Positions 11,170 through 23,600 of a stretch of 64,000 bases of DNA are shown one piece after another; positions within the stretch are counted from its first letter, which is position 1; every line of letters begins with the position of its first letter. The translations under genes and the position numbers were made by a program. The stretch is taken from positions 22,900,827 to 22,964,826 of the forward strand of contig OZ010578.1 in assembly GCA_963932145.1 (NCBI GenBank). The letters run 5' to 3'. The DNA comes from Acanthosepion lycidas. Taxonomy: Eukaryota; Mollusca; Cephalopoda; Sepiida; Sepiidae. A model generated the notes under the pieces. The model was not told the origin of the DNA and did not search any database. It was given only the letters and a program-made list of their open reading frames with translations.

Positions 11170-12350
11170 GTGCATAATTTCAAGATAGGTGATCATGACT
11201 CTCCACAACTTCCTATAGTCTTACCCTTATCAGTTTTTAATTCTTTGCTAATGCTCTCATTCCCCGTTCCGATATTCATTTCATGTTGTGTGTCTCGCTG
11301 CCTTCCCTTATCTTTCTTCCCTCTCAATATGTCCTGAGGATGTTAAATTTCCTGAGTCCTCCTTCCTCATTATGTGTCCAAAGGATTTCTGCTGTGTTTT
11401 TTTCCTGATAAGGAGTATAAGTTTTCATTCTTTTACCATTTTTCTAAAAACTTCATTTTTACTTACTCGTTCCGTCCATGGGAATTTCAGAATCCTTTAC
11501 AATAACCAAATTTCTGCTCTCTTTATTTTTCTTCTCCATCCGCAGGGGAGATTGTCCAACATTCAATGCTATATAGGAAAATGGATATCACGCGCTTTTT
11601 ACTTTCTTTCTAACGATTTTTCCCCGTTTTTATGCACCTTGCATAGCTTTTGGAATACTGTTCTCGCTGCTTCAATACATGTTTAGTTCTCGGTGTCACA
11701 TTTTCCATCTTTTTTAAAACATTTCCCAGATATTTAAAATTCAATTCCTCTTGGATTTTGATATAACCACTTTGTAACTGTAACAATCTTGGCTTTTTTT
11801 TTTCTTTCTAATGAATAGACTTTCAACGTTCTTGCAATTCATCTAGGTATTTTTTTTTTTTTACCCACTTTCTTCTAATGCGCTGTCTCGGAGTTTCTTT
11901 AGTTGTTGTTGTTTTTTTTCTTCCGGGTCGGCCATCGAAACAGTGTTATTTGCATATGTTTTCCTGTTAAGATTACACCCAGCAATAATAAATCCTGCTA
12001 GGCTCTCCAGTTCCCTTAGAACAATGTCGCTGTAGAGGTAGAAAAAATCTGGTGAGAACGTGCATGCGTGTTTCACGCCCATGTCTATTTTTGTTTTAGC
12101 TCCCCAATCCGTTTTCTATCCGTAATCAGGCGGTTTGCTCTCGTAGAAGTTCTGGATGATTCTAGCATCTTAGGTATTATATTCATAAACAGACTGAATA
12201 CCTCTGTTGATAAAAATTTAAAACGTTTCTGATATTCCGGTACACACTCTTTATAGAAAGGAAAGATAAGGATACCATATTGAGCCAATATTCCACGTTT
12301 GAAACGAACTGGAAACCCATTACTCGTTCCCAAAGACGAAATTTTCATTT
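11170..12350 (-). pseudogene. RTE-like LINE reverse transcriptase remnant
   Basis: On the minus strand, 12,082 down to 11,861 reads GVKHACTFSPDFFYLYSDIVLRE in one frame (a decayed GVRQGC.FSP.LFNLY block), then TYANNTVSMAD, a mutated YADDTV catalytic motif in which both aspartates are lost. Further down come frames with CWTISP, RRTQEI and related C-terminal segments, broken by stops. The order RT palm, thumb, C-terminal tail is preserved across about 1.1 kb. The altered catalytic motif and broken frames show it is dead. A matching C-terminal piece lies at 40,480-40,905 on the other strand. Confidence 0.8.
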
Positions 12351-12599
12351 TGTACTGTTAAAAACAATTGCCAAAGAAAAGATGAATTTGGTCATCAGAG
12401 AAGCTTGACATATACTGATCTGAGCCAAATTTAGGGTTGAATTTTAAACAGTAAATAACATATTAGTATACAATGATTAACTACAATACAAATTGTTGCT
12501 TGATTCGTTTTCTATGTCTTATCAACCATTTGCATCATTTAAAACCAAAGAATACTTTTAGATTGCAAGAATTGTTTTTTTTTACATAATAATGATTTA

Positions 12600-12886
12600 T
12601 TGATGTAAGTCTTACTAATTAACCCATACCTGGTGGAGATGAAGTAGTTTCATACCTTTCAAAATGTTTTTGTGTGTGTGTTCAAGTGAATATAACGAAC
12701 CCAACGGGAATTGAATCTCGGCTCCCTAATAAAAACTTCCGAGCCATTCTCCATGAAACCACCAAGCTTAGAGCAACTAGTATTTCCAATTGGTCACTCA
12801 TTAAGGAACTGAACAGTCTCAATGTTGCTTAACTTTGGCGTTCGTACGGGAATACGTGTGTCAATCTGATGTGTCCGTAAGTTGTG
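12600..12886 (-). mobile_element. 5S rRNA/tRNA composite SINE
   Basis: On the minus strand the element begins like a 5S rRNA: CTTACGGACACATCA, then AAGTTAAGCAACAT (the 5S box A region), then GAGTGACCAATTGGAAATAC (box C region) and TTGCTCTAAGCTTGG. A tRNA-like part follows with an A-box-like GGTTTCATGGAGAATGG and a B-box-like GATTCAATTCCCG. After this comes a body ending in CCACCAGGTATGGGTTAA. SINEs with 5S heads are transcribed by RNA polymerase III and moved by LINE proteins. Other copies: 35,714 (+) and 42,700 (-). Confidence 0.75.
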
Positions 12887-13490
12887 AAATCATAATTGTT
12901 TTTGTTTTTGTTGTTGTTGTTTTTTGTTTCTTTTGTTTTTCGTTTTTGCAATTGGTGTCCATAACCTGATATAAACAAAACATCCACTAAACCTCCCTAG
13001 GTTAATTTTTGTTTGGCAAAGAATTCTGCCATTTCTCTTCTGGAAAACGCCATCTTTCAAATAACGAATACATTTGTTGAAGGCTTCTTTGATTCGAAAC
13101 TGCTTAGAGAGGCACTTGCTTGTAATAATGTTGTTTAGGGGACGGATAAGGATAATCTGCTGTAGAGGGATTGGCATTTATTCTATTTTCAACCAATCCG
13201 GTTTTAGAAACAATTCAGTTTAATAACATCGTTGCCAAGTGAATAATTTATATTCTTTACAGATTCAGCTCTATTATCGCCCAACTTGACGTCAAGAAAT
13301 ATTAAGCGTCAAATTTGACGCGCTTAAGGGTTATTTCTTGTAAAATGCTTGTAAAATGAAATTGAATTAAATTTTCTCAGAATAATCAGCTACTGATCTA
13401 TTATTAACATCACTAGTGGAAATACCACAGGTGCCGACAAATAATATTATCCAACAAGATTTAACATCAGTACCCGTAAAATATGGTGTG
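12887..13490. other. Unannotated stretch with a (TTG)n patch
   Basis: A T/G-rich patch at 12,897-12,950 gives a Q/K-rich minus-strand frame (12,890-13,177) that I do not recognise and do not trust as a gene. Confidence 0.5.
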
Positions 13491-13491
13491 T

Positions 13492-13492
<1 letters not shown>

Positions 13493-13531
<39 letters not shown>

Positions 13532-13572
13532 AGAGAGAGAGAGAGGGAGAGAGACATAGATATAGATATACC
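13493..13572. repeat. (TA)n, (GA)n and ATAGAT tract
   Basis: TA repeats pass into GA repeats and a short ATAGAT patch. Confidence 0.95.
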
Positions 13573-13707
13573 CCGTGACCCGTGGAGTCGTAGGGTCGTC
13601 ATGTGTACTGCAGCCACAGGAGCAGTGGTGTTTCTTGGTCCGGTTTTGAAATATGACATCTATCTGATCTTTTGAAGTAAAAACCGAAAGCCATTTCGTA
13701 TATATGC

Positions 13708-14252
<545 letters not shown>

Positions 14253-14286
14253 AGAAGGATTCCTGCCTAAATACACACACAAACAC

Positions 14287-14288
<2 letters not shown>

Positions 14289-14359
<71 letters not shown>

Positions 14360-14374
14360 TACACGCGCGCGCGT

Positions 14375-14450
<76 letters not shown>
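14289..14450. repeat. Two (TA)n tracts joined by a CGCGCG/CACA segment
   Basis: TA runs at about 14,289-14,352 and 14,387-14,450 flank a short alternating CG/CA segment. This gives an alternating purine-pyrimidine stretch of over 150 bases. Confidence 0.95.
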
Positions 14451-14453
<3 letters not shown>

Positions 14454-14519
14454 CGGCATTTCATTATTCAGACATGTGTTGTTAAAAACTACGTAACTAT
14501 TCGCTTTGATAATCCTATT

Positions 14520-15700
14520 TTCAGTGTGTTTTTGCTTCCTTGCAAGTTCATTATTAATAAGGAGGGGTTGATATTTATTATTTGGAGGATTAGTTACTAA
14601 TTATGTTTGAAATGTTTCTGCCAGTATTAAATGCTATTTTATATATGTTGGGTTTTTTGTTTTTAATTAGGATGGCTTTAAGAATTTGTAATCGTTTTTT
14701 GCATTTCTTTTTATAGAGGATTTTGGTGTTATTAATGAAGATTTTTCTTTTTTCAGATAATTTAAATGTGTTAATAGTGGAGCTGTGTGTTTTTACAAGA
14801 TGATTTTTTATGGCGCTAGTGTCATTAAGGTGCTATGTGAGCCTACGTTAGAGAATTGCGGTTGTGTGCCCGAGTTATGTGCTAGGGTTATTATGTGAGA
14901 AACATTCCCGAAACAGAAAGTAAACCTATACATTACGTTGTTTGGGCACCTCGATGTGGTGTAATGGTTAGGAAGCTTGTATTGCTAGATCAATTACGAC
15001 TGAGTCGTGAGTTCGATCCTCTCTGGGTACCCCATACTTTCTGCCTTGTGCCACATCTAAGCCAGGCTTGGAAAATCACTATACACTACATAGGTCTTAT
15101 TGAAGAACGGTTTGAGAAGAGTAGTATTAATTTCGGACGATTCGGTTTGAAGTTTTAAATTTAGTGTAGTATATTATTAATTTTATTTGTTTGTGTTGTT
15201 GGACGCGTTTAGTGTATCTGTGGATGATGTTAATTATAACTAATTTCATTGAGTTTATAGTCGTTGTAAATTTCATTTTTATTGAAAAGCTTGTGTTATT
15301 GTTATTAGTCTTTTTCTTTGTTTTTATTATGAATATTTGGAAGGTTGTGTTTTATATATTGGTCAACTAATTTATTGGGGAAATTTTTGTTTATGATATT
15401 TTTTATACTGGTTAAGATGTGAAAAGCTCTATTGATTTTTGATTAGACAGGGGTTTTTACTTGTTGGCTTTTTTTTAAATATTGATGTGTTAAATGTATG
15501 TTAGTTTCTTCAGTCTATGAGTAAGTCAAGAAATAGTATTTTGTGGTTGATATTTAGTTCATCTTTGAATTTTAAGATAGAGTTTCCTCGAAGGTTTGTC
15601 AATAATAATGAACTAATCCAACAATATTGTCTAAATAACAATAATATTATCTATAAAACTAAAATAATAAACTACTTGTTTTCAAATCAAAACATACGAC
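14520..15700 (-). pseudogene. Decayed Penelope-like element, interrupted by a SINE
   Basis: On the minus strand, frames at about 15,650-15,400 resemble the PLE stretch after the RT core: FLDLLID, then HTFNTSIFKKKPTS. At 14,840-14,620 a C-terminal block reads TSAIKNHLVKTHSS and later ILYKKKCKKRLQILKA, as in some PLE tails. A SINE at 14,946-15,140 separates the two parts. Stops are common and no catalytic motif survives. The family seems distinct from those at 2.8 and 8 kb. Confidence is moderate because only short blocks match. Confidence 0.5.
14946..15140 (+). mobile_element. tRNA-derived SINE
   Basis: The tRNA-like head has a GATGTGGTGTAATGGTTAGG A-box region and a GTGAGTTCGATCCTC B box about 45 bases later. 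The body contains TTGTGCCACATCTAAGC. The same head and body occur in a second copy at 28,955. It sits inside a decayed PLE of opposite sense. Confidence 0.8.
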
Positions 15701-15849
15701 AGGATGACGATTAACTATAACCGAAAGCACTCAGCAAAAAACATAAGCTAGGTGCTTATTTCAACAACTTAAACCCAAATATTAAAAAGCTTACCAGAAA
15801 GGAAGTAAAAAAATGAAAAGATTATCAAACGGAGACAACACATGCCTGA

Positions 15850-15856
<7 letters not shown>

Positions 15857-15884
<28 letters not shown>

Positions 15885-15939
15885 TATTAATAACAGAAAG
15901 AATAGATGGAGTAAGAATCGAGAGTTCGTAGCATTTTCT

Positions 15940-16024
<85 letters not shown>

Positions 16025-16038
16025 GTGTGTGTGTGTGT
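15857..16038. repeat. (GATA)n, (TA)n and (TG)n tracts
   Basis: Two GATA arrays, at about 15,851-15,882 and 15,967-16,024. The second is preceded by a TA run and followed by a TG run. Confidence 0.95.
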
Positions 16039-16279
16039 TATAATGGTCGTATTTTTTGGTTAATAATATTGCAAGGAAAATATTAAACAAAAGATTAGTG
16101 AAGAAAAGGTTTAATCACCTGAGGAACATGGATTAATACTATATTAATAGCGAATACCGTATTTCAGTGAGGCAATACGTACGACTCAACGCTACGCCTT
16201 CCCACCCACTTTGTGACCAATCCTCATATGGGCATACCGAATAGACGAGCATATGTTCTATAGTTTGTGAATAGAAGTT

Positions 16280-18300
16280 CGGTAATCTTTCTGTGCAACA
16301 CTTCCCTTTTAAATAAATATTTTCTTCTTTTGGGGTCTACTTCCAAGAATTCCTTGGATTCCTTACATTTTACTAAAACTGTGTGTTCAAATATTTATAC
16401 CTGGATTTGGTAAGCCAAAAATATTGTACAGCATTTCCATAGGCAAATCTCTCTGTTGTTCTTGTTTCTTTGGCATATATTGGTTTTTATTGGTTTAAAT
16501 GCTATTTATGTCTCCAATTTCGCCATTGTATAATATACATCATTATACCAATGCGATTTACTATTTCACCATCTTCCCAACTTTCCTTTCCTGCCTTGTA
16601 AATCTTGAAGAAAAACTTATCACCAGCTTTGATAGATTTTATTAATTCTGCTGGTGATACCTTGAATGTAGTATTAGGGTTATAGATGAGTCTATAAATT
16701 CTTAAAAACTTTCTTAGCCGTTTAATTTCCTTAACGGGTATCTGAACGTATCAACAAAACGTTCAGCCTGGCCATCTGATCTTGGGTGCTAGGGCAGCGT
16801 TGTTATACGTTCAACTCCAAAGTATTTGCAAATTTTGACAATCATTCCAAGTAAATTGCTTGTCATTATCAGAGACTATATTATTTGGAATTCCAAAACT
16901 CGAAAACCGTTCATGAAGAAAATGTACAGTTACAGTGAAAATATGTCGACAACAATCTAGTAATACACACTATTCAAATGTCCCTCGTAATCAACATGCA
17001 ACCTAGACCAAAGTTTATCAGTATTAGGTCAGGGTTAATAATTTAAATGTGTTAATTTTGTCATGTTCAACATAAAACCGCTTTAAAATAATTTTCGCAA
17101 GGAAGCTGGAATTACTACATCAAAACTTCATCACAAATGTGAAAAATATTTATTATTTTCAGTAAGACTAGATTTATTTGGTTTTTGGTTTTTGGTTTTG
17201 CACCTCACTTTTACCTCATTCATTATTTTCAAAATATATTCATCCTTTTCGATTGTATTTTAATTTCATCCAAATTTAAACGTAGTTCAATTATTGTGCT
17301 ACACAAAATAATTTTATCTTATTTTCATAAATTAAGGAAGCAATCACCTTCTCCTCAATAATTTATTTAAATTTCGGAATCGCTGTTAGATACTCCATAT
17401 TAAAATCCATTATTTAGTAACCTGTTGGCAGTATGTGTCAGAATACCATTTTTAGAACCAAAACTACACAATAATAAGCGGTTACCTGTTGACAGAATAC
17501 GATTCCTGCCGTGTATTTTTTCACTGCAAAAATAATAGCTAGGGCTTCTTTTTCGATTTTACTATATTTTTTCAGTCACTATTTGCGTTATATATGCATG
17601 TGGAACGTCTTTTATTTTACCATCATTGAATTCATGACATTTAACTGTTCCAGTAGCATATTCGATAGCATCTCATGCTGGTATTATTTCTAAATCAGGA
17701 TTGAAATGCGTTGATGATAATTCAGATGTTAATCATGTTCTTTATGTCTTCAAAAGATTTTTTTTTACATTCATCGAATCAATTGCACACCGCTCCATTC
17801 AACAGTTTATTTAAAGGTGCTATCAATTTATGCATTGGCATATAAAGATTGTAATAGGTTGCGAAATTCAGAAATTAGTACAATAGTAACGATTTTTGGG
17901 GTCAGGCATATTTTTAATAGCGCTCGTCCTTGATGGATCTGGTCTACGTACATTTGCATTAATTATTTTTACCAAATATTTTATATTCGGCTTGAAAATT
18001 TGGCATTTCTCCTCACTTAGTTTGAATCCTCTATTCTGTGGAATACTTGTTATATGTGTTCTGGATGTTGCAGTCTTGTTTCGTTTTTTTATGAGTACTT
18101 CGTCCAAATATACACGGTAAAATCTAAGTCAGTTAGCATCGTAACTATTACTTGTTAGAAAATGCTAAGTGCCACATTGACCCCGAACAGTAGGCAATTA
18201 AAGCTGTATAGATCCTTGTGTGTGTTAGCTCTTAACAGACGGAAGCTTCCTTGAGTTTTTTCTATAAATGCTTTTATGCAATTGCGCAGATGAACTTTCC
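16280..18300 (-). pseudogene. Ty3/gypsy pol remnant (RT, RNase H, integrase)
   Basis: On the minus strand an RT segment near 18,110 reads DEVLIKKRNKT followed by GFKLSEEKCQIFKPNIKYL, as in gypsy RTs, preceded by decayed RT blocks up to about 18,300. RNase H-like scraps follow at 17,850-17,480. Integrase blocks come next: WSRLHVDYEGH near 17,000 and HPRSDGQAERF near 16,770, then VSPAE near 16,650. The order is the normal gypsy pol order over 2 kb. Stops and shifts occur throughout and the catalytic YLDD reads as YLDE-like. No LTR is recognised. It is a different, older family than the gypsy element at 55-61 kb. Confidence 0.82.
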
Positions 18301-18397
18301 GCTCTGGTATTTAGACATTAAGAATTTAATCGCAGTACTAGTTTACACGTGAAAGGTCAAGATGCAACCGTACGTTCTATGTTAAAAGTGTCTTCTA

Positions 18398-18865
18398 ATG
18401 ATGTTTCGTCGTTATATTACGATGCAAATATGCAGTGCATCATCTTGAAGTCAATCCAAATCAACAGCTGGTGTGATCAATGATTTCTAGTCCATACTAC
18501 ATATCTACAAATGTACCAATTCGTCCGTGCATTGAATACTGTCGTCATATGTGACCCTGCTGTTCATCTAAAGGTTCTTGACAAAATCCAAAGAATGATC
18601 TGCATTGTATTCGATTATGACTTTTCCCTCAAGGGCACTCAGCAGCTTAGCGTTTTGTATCTTTGTTTTAACCTGCCCGTGGAGATATGCGAATTACGAA
18701 TTCTCAAAGAAATTTTCAACAACTTCTTTTTGAAGTCATTTTTCTTTAAATGTGTGTGACTAAAAAATCTGAAAAAAGTACTTTCATGAAAATAGCACTA
18801 TGAGAAAAAATATTTGGCAACATTTGAAAACATTTAAATAAGAATAAGATTGAGTCTCAATATAC
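18398..18865 (+). pseudogene. LINE-derived segment, copy 1
   Basis: The segment TNVPIRP/RALNT and AVHLKVLDKIQRM corresponds to the LINE block that in the 31-kb copy reads IRPCIGYCCHIW and LNVLDKI. An unrelated AT-rich part follows. The first 220 bases recur at 18,963-19,190, and the region recurs inverted at 34,113-34,530. It is therefore a mobile or duplicated unit and not a gene. Confidence 0.7.
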
Positions 18866-18962
18866 CAATTATCTCTAATTTGACTAAGTCTTACTAATAC
18901 ATTTATTTACTATGGTCCAAGAATAAAGATTTCTCATGGAGGTCAATGTTTTTCCTGGTACT

Positions 18963-19190
18963 AATGATGTTTCCTCGTTATATTACGATGTAAATAAGTG
19001 CATCATCTTGAAGTCATTCCAAATCAACAGCTGATGCAGTCAATGCTTTCTAGTCCATCCTACATATCTACAAATGTACGTATTCGTCCGTGCATTGAAT
19101 ACTGTTGTCATATCTGTGCCCCTGATGTTCATCTCAAGGTTCTTGACAAAATCCAAATCCAATGTAATCGATTATGACTTTTCCCTCAAG
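18963..19190 (+). repeat. LINE-derived segment, copy 2 (direct repeat of 18,398)
   Basis: This copy begins TGATGTTTCCTCG, like 18,398, and runs to TTTTCCCTCAAGGA. There it joins directly to the tRNA-like head of the composite SINE. The same LINE-SINE breakpoint exists in the inverted copy at 34,113, so the chimera moved or was duplicated as a unit. Confidence 0.75.
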
Positions 19191-19490
19191 GACACATGGC
19201 ACAGTGGATAATGGCGTTAGTTAGATCCAATGACAGGACCCAAAGAGTGTGAGTTCAATACCCGGTTAAGGCAGTGGAGAACTTTCAGGGGGAAAATTAA
19301 CAGGAGATAACTGATAAATGACATCCACTAAACATGGCACGTGGAACTAGAACAGTCTACCCGAGTGAGCGAAATATAGGGTTCAGTTTGACATTCCAAC
19401 CACCTGAAGAATTCCGGAGCGTACAACGGCCGAAACGTTGTTACAAATATGGTGACAATAGTCCTAATATTCTAAATAAATGTTCAACGT
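19191..19490 (+). mobile_element. Composite SINE: tRNA-like head plus PLE-like tail
   Basis: The head has an A box TGGCACAGTGG (19,197-19,207) and a B-box-like GAGTTCAATACCC (19,251-19,263). The body includes GGCACGTGGAACTAGAACAG and GACATTCCAACCAC. The tail has CTGAAGA, a decayed stem-loop and GGCCGAAACGTTG (19,429-19,441). This is the best complete plus-strand copy. Other copies: 33,886 (-), 41,010 (+, tail), 48,566 (-), 52,757, 54,148-54,765 and 63,449 (-). Confidence 0.8.
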
Positions 19491-19939
19491 ATTATTTTTT
19501 TTAATACGAATACATTACTTTTACCATCACACGAAACCGTTACATTCAATTTCAAAAATGTAGGTTCACTAATATTTTCCACACTTTTTCATTAATTCTA
19601 GTAATGTCGCGCCGCCTGTGTCCAATTAAAGTTTTATTTCAATATTATTGATTGACCTTCTCAAATTTTCTGTTCTAGGCCTCATTCACATTTTCAGCTG
19701 CCAATAAAAAGTTATTCAAAGGATTTTCAAATTGAGCTTCCTTACATATGATGGAAAAAAGAATATACAAATATATTTGTCTTCAAAGATATTTTCTCTT
19801 TATCATCTATTTTCTTACTTTTTTTCCTTCTACGTTCTCCTCCTGTTCCTCAACTCTAATTTTTCTAATTCGTTCTTACAGTGTTTTTCAAAGCTTCACC
19901 TACTCAACGTATAGACTGTGTTGTGTCATATGAATGGAC
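19491..19939. other. Unannotated AT-rich stretch
   Basis: I do not recognise a gene or repeat here. It ends at the TTA-rich tail of the next LINE copy. Confidence 0.5.
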
Positions 19940-20282
19940 TTATTATTATTATCATTATTATTATTTTATTTCCTTTGATTTCTGATGTGTACTCATTTCC
20001 TTCCGGGTCCCGCCCAGGGACCTAAGGTTAGAAATGGCATCATGACGTTTTCCACTGCAAAAAATATACAAGTTATATATAAAATATATAAGTTTTTCAT
20101 AAGGTGTGTGCTGTACTCGTGAGAACAATTTTTTGTATTTCTTTAAGGCATGGGCTTCCAGGGATCCCTTCAATTCGTCTACTGGAATCTTTTCTAACCA
20201 ATCCGAGGGCTTCAACTACAACGGAGATGGTTGATGTTCCCATGTGCCACATTTTTGAGATTTCGATTTCAAGGCCCTTGTA
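19940..20282 (-). mobile_element. 5'-truncated R4/Dong-like LINE, copy C
   Basis: On the minus strand this is a copy of the last ~340 bases of the large element (compare 20,640-20,944): the coding end plus 3' UTR with TAGGTCCCTGGGCGGGACCC. It ends in an (ATA/ATG)-rich tail at 19,940-19,972. Its 5' end abuts the tail of copy B. It is the most diverged of the three copies. Confidence 0.85.
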
Positions 20283-20607
20283 TTATTATTATATTTTTTT
20301 TTTTTGTTTTCTTTGATTTCTGGCGTTTACACATTTCTTTCCGGGTCCCGCCCAGGGACCTATGTTTGGAAATGGCATCATGACACTTAACACTGACAAA
20401 AAAAAAATTACATAGATAAAGCCCTTCGTAAAGTGTGGGCTGTACTTATCAGAACAATTTTTTGTAGCTCCTTGAGGCATGGACTTCCAGGATTCCCTTC
20501 AATTAGTCTACTGCAAGTAGTCCTTGTATTTTGACAGTTTTTTGAATATCTTCAAAGACACATTGCAGTCAGCAGGGACTGCCATATCAATAAGGAGCAC
20601 CGTTTTT
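20283..20607 (-). mobile_element. 5'-truncated R4/Dong-like LINE, copy B
   Basis: This minus-strand copy corresponds to 20,640-21,024 of the large element but lacks about 80 bases (equivalent to 20,858-20,937). The 5' end falls at CACCGTTTTT, joined directly to the TTATCA-rich tail of copy A. Divergence from A is low, so B is younger than C. Confidence 0.87.
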
Positions 20608-23600
20608 ATTATCATTATCATTATTATCATTTTTATTTTCTTTGCTTTCTGGCGTTTACACATTTCTTTCCGGGTCCCACCCAGGGACCTAAGGTTAGAA
20701 ATGGCATCATGACACTTTTCACTGACAAAAACAAAAAAAAAATTACATAGATAGAGCCCTTCGTAAAGTGTGGGCTGTACTTGTCAGAACAATTTTTTGT
20801 ATCTCCTTGAAGCATGGGCTTCCAGGAATCCCTGCAATTAGTCTACTGCAATCTTTTCCAACCAGTCCTAGGGCTCCAACTACAACAGGGATTGTTGATG
20901 TTCCCATATGCCACATTTTCGAGACCTCTATTTCAAGGTCCTTGTATTTTGACAGCTTTTTGAATATCTTCAAAGATACATTGCAGTCAGCAGGGACTGC
21001 CATATCAATAAGGAGGCACCGTTTTTGTTTGTGGCCTTTAATAACAATATCTGGTCGGTTGGCCTTGATTGTTCTGTCAGTGTGAATTGTGTAGTCCCAT
21101 AGAATTGTAACAGGTCCTATCTCCGTAACTGGGTCTGGGTGGTGTTGGTACCAGTTTCTTTCAGTTTCCTTCCCGTAGAAGTTGCAGATTTTCCAGTGCA
21201 GATATTGGCCCACTCTGTCATGTCGGGTTTTATATTCAGCGGGTGCCAACATCGTGCAACCTGATACAAGATGATCAATCGTTTCTGGATATTTATCACA
21301 GAATCTGCATTTTGGGCTGACACAATATTTTAGTATATGTGCTTGATAATTCCTAGTTAGCAAGCATTGGTCCTGCGCAGCAAGGATAAAACCTTCAGTT
21401 TCCGCTTTCAACCCTGCACTGCGTAGCCACTGATGGGTACGGGTTTTGTCTACATCAGCTTGGTTGATACGGGCAGAGTATTGGCCATGAAGCGGTTTAT
21501 CTTGCCATCGCTTCTGTATCTGGTCGGTTGCATTCGTCTTTGCTGTCTTTTTCAAGTATTTTGCAGTTTCAGCCGGTGTATTGTGCTGTAGTTGCATCTC
21601 TACGCCCATTTGAAGCTCCAGTTTGAATTTGTTGGCTTCTTTCATTACGGAGTAAAGACGCTTACTACTTTCCTGTTCCTTGACGCATACCATCATCCAG
21701 TCTTCTGTAGTTTCCAAGTATTTTGGAGGCCAATTGTTGTAGTTTTGTAGGACAGTTCTAGTTGAACTAATCCTCTGCCTCCTTCGGATCTGGGCACATA
21801 CAGACGATCAACATCAGCTTTGGGATGATGCATGCAATAGCAAGTGAGAAGCTTTCTCGTTTTGGCGTCCATTCGCTTAATTTCAGCTATGGTCCAGTTA
21901 AGAACATTAAAGCTGTAATGCACCACTGGGACAGCCAATGTGTTTATAGCTGATATTCTATTTTTTGAGTTTAGTTCAGTATTTAGTATCAGACGTACAC
22001 GCCTGTAGTACTCTTTTCTTATTTTTTCTTTCATTTGGGGGTGTTGTATGCCATCTCCTTCGCTAATTCCTAGGTACTTATAAGCTTCTTCATGCTCCAA
22101 TTCCCTAATCTTTGTGACAAAATCTAAATCTATTGAGGGTGTTTCTGTAATTCTACCTTTCTTGAATGTTACTTTTGCACATTTATCTAATCCGAAGTCC
22201 ATACCTATGTCGTCACTAAAGTATTTTACAATATTGAGGAGGCCTTTCAACTCATTGTCGTCTTTGGCAAAGAGTTTGAGATCATCCATGTATAGTAGGT
22301 GATTGAAAATTTTCTTATTTATTTAGTAACCATAGCTACTGTTGTTCAGTTCATGTGTAAGAGGGGTTAAGGATAAACAAAACAGAAGGGGTGACAGAGA
22401 GTCTCCTTGAAAAATTCCACGTCGGATATTAAGACGGTTGGATATGGCAGTGCCCCCGGTGTGCCTAAGGTATAGTTTTGTGTTCCACATCCCCATGCTG
22501 TGCTTAAGAAAGTTTAATACCACAGGGGAGACTTTGTACATTTCCAAAGCCTTAAGGATCCAAGAATGTGGAACACTATCAAAGGCTTTACGATAATCAA
22601 TCCACGCTGCACTGAGATTTCTGCGTCGTCTCCTGCAATTTTCCAGGATCATTTTATTTATCAGAAGTTGATCTTTGCAGCCATATGAACCTCTACTGCA
22701 TCCCTTCTGTTGCAGCGGGAGAATGCTGTTTGTTTCGAAGAAGGAGTAAGTACGGTTCGTAAGTATAGACGTGATCAACTTATACGTTGTGGAAAGACAT
22801 GTTATCGGTCTATAATTTTTCGGGTCGTCTGTTTCAGTTGTTTTTGGTATGAGGTATGTAATACCTTCAGTAACCCATTCCGGGATTTTATTGGGATTAT
22901 TTACAAGCGTTGATAATGTTTTTGCAAGTATGCCATGGGTAGATGAGAGATGATACAGCCAGAAATTGGGCACCTTGTCATTTCCTGGGGATTTCCATTT
23001 TTGGGATTTCGTTAGTCCTTGCCTAACATCATCTGTGGATATATTTACCCATTCTTGCAGAGGTGTATCCAGCAGTCGTTCTTCTTCACGCCGTATCCAT
23101 TCTGCATTTGGGTTACATTCCTTTGGGTTGCTCCAAATATTTTCCCAAAATGTCTGTACATTATCAATCGATGGCGGCGTTTCGACATGTATAGGCGTTT
23201 TTCCAATTTCCCTGTAAAATTTCTTAAGATCTGTTCGGAATGTTTTATTTTGCCGATAGAATCTACAACGTTTCTCGTATCGTCTTGTTCTCTGTGCTTT
23301 TAGCTGAAGTTTCTGTTTCAGCATTTCCTTGATCGATGGAATATCAATTAGGGATTTAATGCTATATTTCCGTTTGATCTTTTTGGATTTACGTGTGGAA
23401 ATATTAGGGTTTCTGGTGAGCTCATCTAATAGAGACAGCTCACATCTTATTTGTTTTATTTCTCGTATCAGTTTGGTTTTCCAAGCTGGTTCTCTGTGTC
23501 TGTTAATTCTATTTATTGTCTTGACACCAAGCTTCCGAGTAACTGCTAGAGCTGTTGCGTATATGACGTTGTTAACTTCTGTTATGTTTCCCGGTGGTTT

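Noticed and set aside
19191-19265. Genuine tRNA gene
   Set aside because: A and B boxes are present, but acceptor and anticodon stems do not pair and the sequence is repeated with the same body at many sites.
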